Notes under the pieces: generated by a model
What the model was told of the DNA's origin: nothing
Seen by the model: the letters and a program-made list of their open reading frames with translations, nothing else
Database searches by the model: none
Part shown: positions 1-12,100 of the stretch, piece by piece
Layout: each line of letters starts with the position of its first letter
Position numbering within the stretch: position 1 is the stretch's first letter
NCBI GenBank assembly: GCA_963971225.1
Contig: OZ020269.1
Span: forward strand, 28,623,783-28,687,782
Direction: 5' to 3'
DNA length: 64,000 nucleotides
Source: Melieria omissa
Taxonomy: Eukaryota > Arthropoda > Insecta > Diptera > Ulidiidae
Program-made: the position numbers and the translations under genes

Positions 1-54
1 TAAAAACAACAACAACAATAATAATAACAATAGTAAAAATAAAAAACAGTCAAA

Positions 55-157
55 ATGCGGCTTTTTCCGGTGCGCCTGTCGAGTTTGCCTAAAATGCTCG
101 ATTTCTACTCGCAATTCAATCCATCGCCGCTGTCCATAAAGCAATTCATAGATTTCG
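55..157 (+). CDS. Pdk: Pdk coding exon 1 (residues 1-34)
   Basis: The exon starts at the ATG after an A-rich CAA/AAT leader and ends at a GTGAGT donor (158). It encodes the N terminus, including the family-typical [15 protein letters not shown] stretch that runs across the junction into exon 2. The next acceptor with matching phase is 19.3 kb downstream. Confidence 0.93.
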
Positions 158-3100
158 GTGAGTTTAAGCAAAAAATTATTACCCTTAGTGGTATCATAGA
201 ATTTGTGTGTGTGTGTGTGTATATGTGTGCGGCGAGCGCATTTGACAGTCCAAAAATTAGTGGCTTTTTAAAGTGACCACAGAAGAGGTGTGTCCCGTGC
301 GGTTGCTCAGCTCAGCTGTTACGGTCACGTATCACGTCACTAAAACAGCTCAACTTATTCGAGAATGTCGATGCGCAAAATTGCTTCAATCGACATGTGT
401 AGTTGGGTAGCGGCAATGAATTTCAATCAATGGGCTTTGTTGTATTTTTATTTGTCGTATTATTGTTTTCCTATTGTTTTAGTCACACGATGTGACTGTA
501 CAAATCGCCACCAATACGGCGGTCACAAAATTCGCTGGTTACAAGCAGCAACCATCTAAGCTGACTGAAAGAAAAAGAGTTGAATTATGGTTGCCATCAA
601 AAATTACTTTACTTTTTACACTTTTTTACACTTTTTATTACTTTTGGTTAGAGTTTTAAAAATTTTACATTCAAGCTGATCTTAAAAATGTCATTCGATG
701 TAGCAAAATGTTTTAGTTATATTCTCCATTAAATCTCTTCACCAGTGCGATAGAGCATAGATTTTAATTTTATATGACTTGCTGACCCGGTGAACTTCGT
801 CTCACACAACATTTGTTATTTTTTTTTTGTTTGATAATGAAATGCGCGAGTTGACAAATCTATGGCGATGCAAATTGACGAAGAAAGCCAACTAAAGGAA
901 GAAGAAGAGCTACTGATTAACGCAATTGAAGCTCACAAATCAGCAATGTTGCTGCTAAGTTTTAGTAAAGAAATGTACTGCGCTTGAACCATGGCAATTT
1001 CAAAAACAATTTTTTATCATTTTTACTTACGTCACGCCTCCTTGTTCAATACACGCACCATTCCCTAAATTAATAAATGGTACGTTCGTACTTAGTTAGT
1101 ACTTAGTCATTGCTGTGCGACTTATAGTTCAGCGAAATATTTGAGGCACAAAAAATGTGCCACACCCCTTGTCCAACGCCCATCATATCTTACCGGTATG
1201 AGACGACGCTAACTAAATTTCGATGCTGTGCACCTTACTTACAAACTTTATATTGACTCCGTTTGATGCTCATTTTTTCACAAATGACATAAAAAAATGT
1301 CACTTTAGGCGCAATAACTCCGCTTCTAGTGATCCAAATGTCTTGAAACTTGAGGTGACTAGAAATCGAGGAAGGATGTACCTTTCCAAGTAGTTGGCAT
1401 CAGTAACAAATGCAATATTTCCAAAGGTTTTGTTTACTCTGTAACACACCTTGTATGCTTTCTAACTGATAAACTAACTTGGCGAAAAGAATTTGCGAAC
1501 AAATTTAAAAACAATATTGAAAATGTAAATCAAGTTCCTGTTTAAGCTCGCACTATATGAGCAGTGGGCTGATGATGCTGATGCTGGCTTCTTTAGACAA
1601 TTTCGCATTACCTTAAGCTGAATTTATGGGCTACGTTTCACTTATTCGGTGAAATCAATGAACAGACAGTGCTCACAGTTCACTTTCGAACTGATAATAA
1701 TCTGGCGTGATTAGTAAATTGAAAAACTTTCCGGATTTCTAGAGTATCAACTGAGTGTTTACGTTTCACGCTGACTATTGAAATGTGTGTGAAATATTTC
1801 ACCAATAAGCAGTTGTAGACATTTATGAAACCAATAAAAATTTGTTTTTACTTGCATTATCAATTAATATGTTTTCATAGTCTGCCATAGTCTGCTCTAA
1901 TACGTCGATCGTTTATGCGAAAAAAACTTGCATACGATATACAGTTTGCTTAGTGTCTGGAATTGCTCAACAGTCGGCTGACTGCTTGACTGCCTATTGA
2001 TGTCGACGTATTCAGCATTTATCGCCTAACTGGTTTTTGCTATTGTAACACTTTGCTTTTGTCGTCGTCGTCGTTGTGCTAGACTCTTCTTTACGTTACT
2101 TGTATGCGACTTGTTTTTACTATATTTTCTTAAGCTTTTATATTGTTTGTGTTTTGTTTATTTTACGCATTGGCTTTATGAGTTTAATGACCATGTATGG
2201 CTAAATGTTGACGCTGTCCAACACGAAATCGTTTGTCTGCCTTTCGGTGCTTGTCAGATTTTCAGATACTCACAATGTGGCGTGCACCGCAAGGACACAG
2301 AAAGGACAATGTCCGGCAATCAATAGTTGTTGTAATGTTAAATAGTACGACAGGTGTACAGTTTGTTCACCTGCCTGTCAAGGTTATTACTATAATTACG
2401 GTTCGACCTCAGGTTTACCTGCGGCAGGCCAATTAACGTAACCAACACAAGGCTTAGTCTTGTGGAGGCCCTATGCTCCAGAGAGGAGTGAACAAGGAAA
2501 AAGGGGTTCTACATGCAGAGAAATTTGTTATTTAGGGATATGCAGACATGCAATTTTTTTTAGCGAAATCAGCATTCTTCAAAAAATTGATAAGATTAAA
2601 CGAGTTGTTACACAAAATGCAGCATAGTAATAAAGCAGTGTTTTCTAAAGGAATTGTAAACTTATTGTTTCTAATGGCTTACTTACTTTTACTTAATTGG
2701 CCATAACAATCCCTTACCGGGTTACGGCCGGCCCCGAAATTCTCTCCAGGCACCTCTGGTCCAGGCCTCTGGTTGGTCATACCAATAGATGTTAGCGCGT
2801 CCTCCACTTGGTCTTTCCACCGGAGACACGGTCTCCCTTTTCGCCTTCGACCTGCGACTACCGCGTCGTGAACCTTTTTCGCCGTAGCTTCACCGTTCAC
2901 CGGTCAAGTACACCGTTGAAGTTCGAAATAACTTAAATAAGCAACCAACGTTCACAGTCACTAACGTCATGAGGCCTAAATAATTTTCATTAGCTTTTCG
3001 TTTGAGCTTATTGTAACAACTTGTTGGTAACAACTGAGCAAAGTTGGTCGCTGACCTTGCACGTCAATCAGCGGAAATATTGATAGCCATGGCAAATGTC

Positions 3101-6100
3101 AAATGTCATTCAATAACTCGAAATTTGATTGATAACCAAAATATTTGCCCAGCTGAAGGGGCTAAAGCATTTGTCTGATATTTAATCAATTTATGTTGGG
3201 AAATGCGAGCTAATGAATTCCCCAAGCAATAAGCAACAACAATCAATGAATGCATATATTGTAATTTGAGCTATTCGAGGATTTTCGTTGGCCAAGTGTT
3301 GGTTTATTGGCAAAGCATTAAATTTTAGTGATTGCTTTATAAAAGCAGGCTGACTCAGTTTGATTTCACTTGAACGTGATTAAATATACAAATAGAAAAT
3401 AATGTAGAGCAAAATTTTCCCTCGTACACAATTGAACTACCCAGTCGACCAGTTTAACGTGCTAAATGTTGCATAAATTATAAATAATTATTACAATATG
3501 TCATAAATGTTACGTTATATTATTTTCGCTATCAAATAAATTTAAATTGTTGTTTCAATTGTGTAATAAAATTTGTGCCACTATTTGACATGTAATTAAA
3601 AACAACATCAAATAAATCCACCAAGCAATGAGCATCTCTAAAGCAGCTCTGACGTGATGTGCGACACGTGACTAGCGCTCAGCTCGACTACACCTAATTC
3701 TGTTTTTACACGGTCTTTTTTACACGGTTTTGATTCAACACGATTTGAAAATAAAAAATATTTTTAGTTTTTCGTGCTAAATGGAACAAAATCGTGTAAA
3801 AAAATTAAAATGTTGTTTTACTTTCAAACCGTGTAAAAAAGACCGTGTAAAAACAGAATTAGGTGGTGTGCCGTACGTTCGTGTATGCACATTGCTTTGG
3901 CTTGTTAGGAAGTAAATTTTAAATTTGCTGTTCTAAGCTTGTGGCAGCGTAAACAACCAATGATACACGGCTTGTTGCAACATTTGCGGCGAATGTTTGT
4001 CAATTGGCAGCGACAAGTTTTGTTAAAAATTCACATCACATTCAGTACGTACATACGTCACATTCAGTAGCCGTTTGGATTTCAATACTTATACTAGCTA
4101 GAAATATATTCACACAGAAAATTGAAGAAAACATTTAAATAAATTGTGAATTGAGACGAGTCAATGCGAAATTGTTGAACCGCAAATGCCTCGCATTGAG
4201 TGGCCAAGGTCGTTTCAATGACAACGACAGCAACAACAGCCACCGCTAAGTGTTTGCTTACCTACCTAAAACAGCGAGCGCTCAACAAATCTGGCGCACA
4301 TCCTTATGATTCCTCACCCTTTTGTGCGCTCCACCATTGCCGTAGGCTCTGCTTGCAGCTGCCTGGCACAGTTGTGGCAGCGGGTGGCAATCGAAAGTTC
4401 ATTGCATGCAGCGCAAAAGTTGGTCGTTCTTATTATCTAAACGTTTTGTCTATGCAAGGCACTCGAGATTTTTATCAAAACGTCATTCAACATTTGTAAT
4501 TGAGATCCAATGTTACCAGAGCAGGAGATTTCCTTCTAGATTTAAGAGATTCTTGGCCTTTTAGAAGCAAGAATTGATTAGGAGAAAGTTTAGGAGATTT
4601 ATATTTTGTGTTAGGGGATTTTTCTGATAGTTAGTGGATTTTTAGGAGATTTATTGATAACGAAGTATGTATGATGTCCTGGGAACACTGGAAACAAAAC
4701 ATATTTTGGCAACTTTTTTAATAGCCAAAACATCCTATTGTGTTAAATATTTGTAAGCTTACAAAATGTAAGCTCGTTCTATCTCGTTCTCACTAATTTC
4801 GGTTACAACGAAATCCCGCCAAAAATTGCACTTTTTATTTAATTCATTTGTTGCATGTTCTGCTTTTGTTAAGTTGTTGTTGTTGTTAAAAAAATTATAC
4901 TTATATTTTTTTATGTTAAGGTTTATTTCCTTAAAATTACGCAAATTATAAAACAATTTTACGAGATTTTTTTAACTTTTGGGTAGAAATTTCGGTATTT
5001 TTTTTAAGATGAAGGAGAAAATAATTTCAGGTATCTGGCAACACTAGATTGGCCCAAATTCGTCCGATTTCCAAAACCCTTTTTGAGTTTACTAAAGTTT
5101 CACTCTTCTTAGAGGGTAAATTTTAAAACGGCTCTTCTTTAAATTGTATATTCTTAGTTCTAGGGATCAGCTTGTATAAAATTATTGTATTTATTGTTGT
5201 GTTTTTGTGTTGGTTCAGGAAGGATATATATGTAGGTTTGGAGATAGTGTTAGTCTGCAAGGATTTTCGTGATCCATTGGCTTATTAACTAACGATTGTT
5301 CCCATCCTACAGCTGACTCTTTCTCTTCTTTTTGTCTTTATTTGAGTTCTAATTTTGAAACACAGTGTTCATATTTTTTATACTACATATCGATTTTACA
5401 CATTCTGATCTCACGTTCGAATAGAAAACCGAGGTTTTAGAGAACGAAAAACCGTCCATATTTTTCTTTGTTTTCTTTAAGAGTTTCTTTTGTAAGTTAC
5501 CAAAAATTTATCCAATTCATATATAAATTGCTATGTAGTTTTTTTACCTCCGCTCCCCAAAATGCGACCATAATTATCTATAAATATTGTATTTTAATTA
5601 TTGAATCGTACTTGGATATCGTTGTGACAAATTGCACGTGTCCACAATTATTTTTGGCATTGACTGTTGTACTCCAATTAGAAATGTGTTATCTGCCAGA
5701 TAACCAAAATGCACTGCAATGCTTCAACGGTGAAACAGTTCGTAATCGAAATCACTTTTTAACACCGCCGATATTTCGCGTATTATCTAAGCTGCGGACC
5801 GGAGCTCGCAAAAATATTGCCAAAAAAATATTCCTTAATATAAAAGGTGCCAGTGCCTATACCTGTCCGCCAAAACGCAGTTAATTATTCAAGTTCCATC
5901 GGTGCAATTTGCTGTCAACAATTTGTGCTGCGGCTACGCACGTCACCGTTATCGTCGCAGTCGTTGATGGCTGCGCAAATTGCTGGCGGAGTGGCACGCC
6001 GTGCTGTGGTGTGGCAGCCGCTTGATGAGCGCGTCGCAATGTGTGCGCGCCCCCATTTGTATCGCGCGTAATCTAATGCGATTGCGTACGCCCCGGCCGC

Positions 6101-9100
6101 TTCGCCAGTCGGCAAACCGGCCGCCGCTCCACATTGCGCCATTCAATCCGCGAAAAGCAGCAACAAAGCAAAAACAAATAGTAAGTGGAATATAAATTGA
6201 ATTTTATTATGGATTACGCCACCGCGACACAGTGTGCTTGCGCTGCACGGCGCGCTCCTCGACCATCGCTGCATTGCCAATTGACAGTAGTTGTCCATTA
6301 GTGGGTCGGTTGACTGGCTGATTGCTTTGTTGTGCATTGCAGCGGCACTGCTCCCCTCCCGCCCCTCCCACCCCCCAGGTACCCATGTGTTTCTTCAACT
6401 ATGCTGCATGGTCTGCGCAGCTGTTTTGTGGCTGCCACAACAGCTGATGTGGTGTGCGTGTGTACGGTTATGCGCTACGAATGCATTCGCCGCCCACACT
6501 CACTCACACACTGGTACACACTGTGAGTTGAAGGTAAATGCTTAGCGGCATTTCCACACGGAAGCTTTTCATTCATTAAAGTCAATGAGGTTGGGAAGAG
6601 GAAGAAATAATTTTTTTTGTATACCCGACACAAGCTTACAAAAACAACTTTAATGAATTGACGAATATTGCAGAATAAAAAAAGGAAGCCAATTTGCCCA
6701 TGAAATGTTTTCATGTGGAAATGTCGACGTATCTCGCTTTCGACATTTCTTTGTCAAAGTCAAGCAAGTTCAAGTGAATTCAAATTAGAGAAACAACAAC
6801 AACAATAATAAAATATCTTATAAATATTTGTATGCACTACGCTAAGAAGCTTAGCCCGGGATTCGATAACTTTTGGGGGCGTTCGGAGATGCAACAAGGG
6901 CTCAAGCTATGCCAGCTGTTATATCTGTTAGAACATTTGGATACTTTAACAGAAGACAGAACAAATTGGAACGATAGGCATAGGAAATAGTGTTCTGTCC
7001 TGCGACGCGAGTTTTCTAAAACCAGGCTCAAAGTTTTTAACTCTGATAATCTAAACAGCGTAAATTTTGTCTCCTTAAAAATAAGATTCTACTTAGATTT
7101 TTATATAGATCAAGTACAATTCAGGCACACCAACCCTAAAATGCAGCAAGTTGGTTTTAGTGCAGCAAGTTGAAATATTCATAGAAACTGGTAGACCTGT
7201 ATTCGCCAATTCTTCTAGATTCTTACAGACTAAAACAATCCCCTGTTCAGGAATTTTCCGAAGTGAACCACATAGTGCGCCCCTTTCTGTCCCTGTGAAG
7301 TTTGTGGAGGTCAACTAAAAGTCTTTCGTAGCCACTAATCTCCCACCTAATAACTGTCATGAGTTATCTGTATTGGATTTCTGTAACTAATTTCTCTTTT
7401 ATGAAAAAACTCAGAAAATACGAATATATCTTTACAGACAGTCATACTGCCAATTCATCTGCAGAATGTGCCCTGGCATATGGAATGGTACCCTATACCC
7501 ATCCACTCATTCAGTATTTGGATTTTTCTAAACTTAAGAAAATATGTTCGCTACAGGTTTTTACTGGGGAAAGTTAAAATTTTACATTTTACGTTTTAGG
7601 CTTCAGGCTTTTAGGCTTTAGGCTTTTTATACTCGGACCCCGTATTTTAGAGTGTTTTTCTATGAGAGCAACAACATCATTGTGGCTGTAATAATTACTT
7701 GAACATAAAACTTTGTACGCATAACGATAGTTTGAATATTTCTTCATTTACTTCAGCCAAAATTAAAAAAAAAAGTATCTATCAGGTGTACAACTTTGCT
7801 TCCGCCGTTTTTTTCCAAAATTAAAAGCTTTATTGCGAAAAAGTGCTTACAGATGTATTATTCAAATTATTGTCCGTCGCTAGCGACAACTTTCTCCCAT
7901 CTTTCCGGCAATTTTCGGATCCCGGCTCGAAAAAAGGAGTCCCCTTTTGACGCTATCCATGAAGCAATCCATTTTTTCAATTCTTCGAAGGATTGAAAAT
8001 GTTGATCTGCCAGGCCGTGTGCCATCGAACGGAATAGGTGGAAGTCAGAAGGGGCGACATCTGGGGAATACGGCGGGTGGGGCAAGACTTCCCATTTCAG
8101 CGTTTCCAGGTACTTTTTGACCACTTTTGCGACGTGAGGCCGAGCATTGTCGTGTTGGAGGATGACTTTGTCATGTCGCTCTTGATATTGTGGCCGCTGT
8201 TGAAACCACTCCCGACACGTTCTTTCACTCAGAGCAGCATCACCGTAAGTTTCTGAGAGCATTCGATGCGCTTCAGCTGCATTTTTTTTCGAATTGTAAC
8301 AGAAAAGTAAAACTTCCCGCAAATGGCGAGAATTGGGCACATAAACGGACATTTTCGAGCGTGAATAATACGAAAACAAGAACAACTGTCACTGAAACGG
8401 CGATGACAATTCGTTAGGCACTGTCCACACTCACTTTAAAGGCATTACCATCTATGTATTTCAACCAGCCTCAGCCGGTACAGCCACCTATCGGAAAACG
8501 GCGGAAGCAAAGTTGTACACCTGATATGTCAAAATATAATAATTTAATTTAATAATAATAATAATTTTTCCTAAAACTTCAAACTATTCTAAGGACCAAC
8601 AAAAAATGTATTCTTGAAACCACAGATGGTTCAGACGTCGACAAAGTAGCAGTGTGCCATATGGTAACAAAATAGCGAAAGGGCTGTGGCTTAAGTAGGC
8701 CGTCCATCCTATCAGAGTATGATGGACTCAAATTCCCAGAATCAATTAAAGCTTCAAAGCTAAATTGACTGTGAACAGTCTTATCAGCTATATTCCGCAA
8801 GTTGTCGAAGAAAAACTCATCCCAGGTTAATGTTTCTTCTCCTTAAAAGTGTAGGGCAAGTGTACGGAAGATGGATTCCATATTTTCCTGTTTTTCTACC
8901 AGAAAAAGTCATTGTAAAGTAGCTGAAACCTTTTGTGTGCGTGATTATTAAACAGTGGTTCGTCATGACGGCAATTATGGGCCTCAACTGGTCCCTATCG
9001 AGTAAAATAAGTTCTCTATAACTACAGAAATTAAGAGTGTGTCAGATTTTGGGTCTTAAAGACAAGTAAAATGCTTGAAAGTGTCTCTATTTGAATTCTT

Positions 9101-12100
9101 TTGGCTACTGTGAATGCCGCTTCTACTCTTTCAGTATTCGGCTCTTTCTAAACTTTATGACCCAAGTGCAGCTGCTCCGATAGTAGCGCACGTAGGCCAG
9201 AGTCTCATTGTCATACTACAATACCAAGTTTGGTCAATATTTGTCATCCAATTTTCAGGTATTTTCCGATCTTCTAAGACTTTTGTTCCTTTGCAGTTCC
9301 AGTTGAGCGCCTTTCTTAAGCTACAAAGTAGCGCACAGATAAGTCGGCCAACACTGCATGAAACATCGCTAAATATATCTACAAACATTATCTTTTTGTA
9401 TTCCATCAAAACGCGCATATATATTTTCGTATATATTTGTATCTATCGCGGCGTTTTGTTGTAAGACGACGAAATTGCGGCGGGTGTTGGTGGTGTGGCG
9501 GAGGGGCCGGATGGAACCTGCATGACATGTTGTGCGCTCCAGTGCGATTATTGTTATTGCTATTGTTGTTGATTTCCTGCGGTTTTAAATGTTTACAATA
9601 TTGTTGTTGAATGGAAAAGAACCGAATCAGTTTAGCAACAGCAGCGATTACCGTCATCGCGGAGGGTTGAACTGTGGGGGAGCGCGTGTTGTGGGGGTGG
9701 ATTCTGCGCCATATTTCGTTTATATGCTCACGAGGTTTGATCATTTGAATATGTGTGCTGAGTTTGTCATTGTTTTGCGTTCTTGTTGCGGTCCAACGTT
9801 CAAAATTGGCAAAATGTAAAGCACAAAGTGCGGCCGCCAAATGACGGCCAGACAGACAACAACAAGCGTCTTTCGCACCGTATTTTGTTGTCTATATTAA
9901 TTTCCATTCGTTTTGGCACGTCATTGAAAATGGAAAAGTGTGCAAGAAATAGCTTTTGATCAAAAAGCTTAAAGTCGAAAAATGAAAATATTTACATTAA
10001 ATTAATAAGAAAAACGGAAAATTCCATTGAATTTGGCTATCGAAGTGTTGCTGTGTGCGTGTTTTGCATGTGGCCGGCAATGAGTTGGCAATTTTTGGCA
10101 ACGGTGGGCATGTCAAACAGAAGGGGGCGTGTGTGTGTTGGAGTGTATTTTTGTTTTGGGTTGAGCGTGTGCTCGTGCGGAGTGTTGTTGTGCTCATCGC
10201 ATTGATTAATTAACAACTTGTGCGCCAATTGTGTGATGTCAACGTGTGTTTCTTTAATTTATTTTGGTTTTGTTTTTTCGACTTTCTTGACTGATATTGG
10301 GCGCAATGTGCCTTCCAGAATTATTAGCGTATTTATTGTCTACAATTGTTTGCAGCTTAATTAATGTAAATCAGTGGACTTTGTGACTGGGTGACGGAGG
10401 AACGTGTTCAAAGTCCGGTGAAATGCTCGCAGTGTGCAAGGATTTTTATTACCTTTTTTGTTATTGAATACATTGTGGGAAGGCAATGTGCTGAGTTGGC
10501 TAAGTTGAAAACAGCAGGGGTGACATTAAAAAATACATTAAAAAAAGACAGAAAGACATTAAAAAATATGATGAAATATTTTAAGAGATTTTGTCATTGA
10601 TTTTTTTTATTTTGAGCACTCTTGCTTTGAAAATCTGTTCAATATTGCATCAACGAATGTGATACATAGGTAGATTAGAAGTTTCTATATATAACGTATA
10701 TAGTATCTAGTATCTATACATATATCTAGTATCTACATCTATATATAATCTAAATATATAGTGTACTTCACCTTCTATGTACTCGTCCTACACCCGCCAG
10801 AAGAAGTAAAATTCATCTCAGTAACGTTTTCTTTGACAAACTGGGTCCAACTAGTTTGTGGCGCTGGTGCTTCTCTGGCCTACGTGTGCTCCCTTCGATG
10901 CTGCCACGAATACCTATCTCTCTACCTAGTAGGCTATATTATTCTTAAGGGAAGGCTCCCCTGGATTTGGGCAAAAATAAGGCAAAGTTTGTAATTTTTT
11001 TGTGGGATAATGAAAAGGCGTACAAACTTCCGGTTTTGACTATTAAATTCGTCTATTATTTAGGAGTTTAAAAAGTTAAAAAACTTGATGAAATTCAAAA
11101 TGGCGGCTACAAAATGGCGATTTCCGTAGGCCTCTGCGCGCCAAACATCGCTCGAGAACTGTAATCCTGCAGCCTCTTGTAGTGGACTGAAATCAAAAAG
11201 CATTGTCATTACTTAAAGATAACAAAATTGTCTGTGCATTGAACCAGACTCAAAAAATTGAAACGAAAAATTCTTGCACAATGAATATGAATAAAAGTTA
11301 AATTTTTTGCACCTTTTTTTAATTTCAACCACATTTAAAAATTAAAAATAAATAACTATTTATGCAAATTGTAGGTTCAAGGCATACAGAAAATCAAATA
11401 CATTCGAGCAGTTTTTAGATGACGAAAATCGGATCATTAGATCAAGTCCGGTGATTTCAGTTAGATTGGAAAAAATGGTTTCGAGATAAACGCGTTTGAA
11501 GCAAATTAGAGCAGTGGAGCGTCCCGTAGCGCGCGTGAGACAGGTGTGTTCTCCCATGAAAATACGCGTCGTATCAAAAAATCCTTTTACACACATATTC
11601 TACATATATGTAGCCTTCGTTTTATGCAAAAAAAAAACCATTTTTCGGTCCAAATCCAGGGGAGCCTTCCCTTAAGTTAGGTTAGGTAAGTTGGATTGGG
11701 TTGGTTGGAAGTAATTGGATGGTTTTGTCTATTCTGAAAGATCACAGAGGCTCCACGGAATTCCTCAAAGTATGAAAAAGCTTCTCTTTCCTCTTGTCAG
11801 TGTTGAGGACATATCTGACAAAACCCCCTGACAGGCCTTCTATCATAAAGATTATAGACAAACATATATTTTCTCTGCGTTTTAACAACTCTTACGAGTA
11901 ATACTATTGCTCAATTAGTATTACTCGCCAGGCTAATAAAGAGTGATTTTATTGCTGTTGGATTTTATAGTATAGAATTCTTGACATTCGTGACATGTGA
12001 TAAAATGAAATGAGTTCAGGTTTTATTGCCATTTTATCGTGAAATGACTTACACTCGAATAACACTTCAAAATAATTGAATTTTGTTATCAATGCTATTG

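Larger units (their letters stand above)
7549..8683. mobile_element. TTAA-type non-autonomous element, copy A, split by a mariner
   Basis: The sequence from GCTACAGGTTTTTACTGGGG to TAGCGAAAGGG matches copies at 28413-28855 and 35688-36217 in order (TACTCGGACCC, TATGAGAGCAAC, GAAACCACAGA, GCCATATGG). The left CCCTTT end is degraded and the right TTAA is lost, so it is the oldest copy. The mariner at 7782-8524 is inserted inside it. Confidence 0.8.

Noticed and set aside
5468..5884. A 138-codon open frame on the + strand
   Set aside because: Composition is that of translated AT-rich DNA, it begins at a non-ATG codon, no family is recognisable, and no splice or homology support was found.
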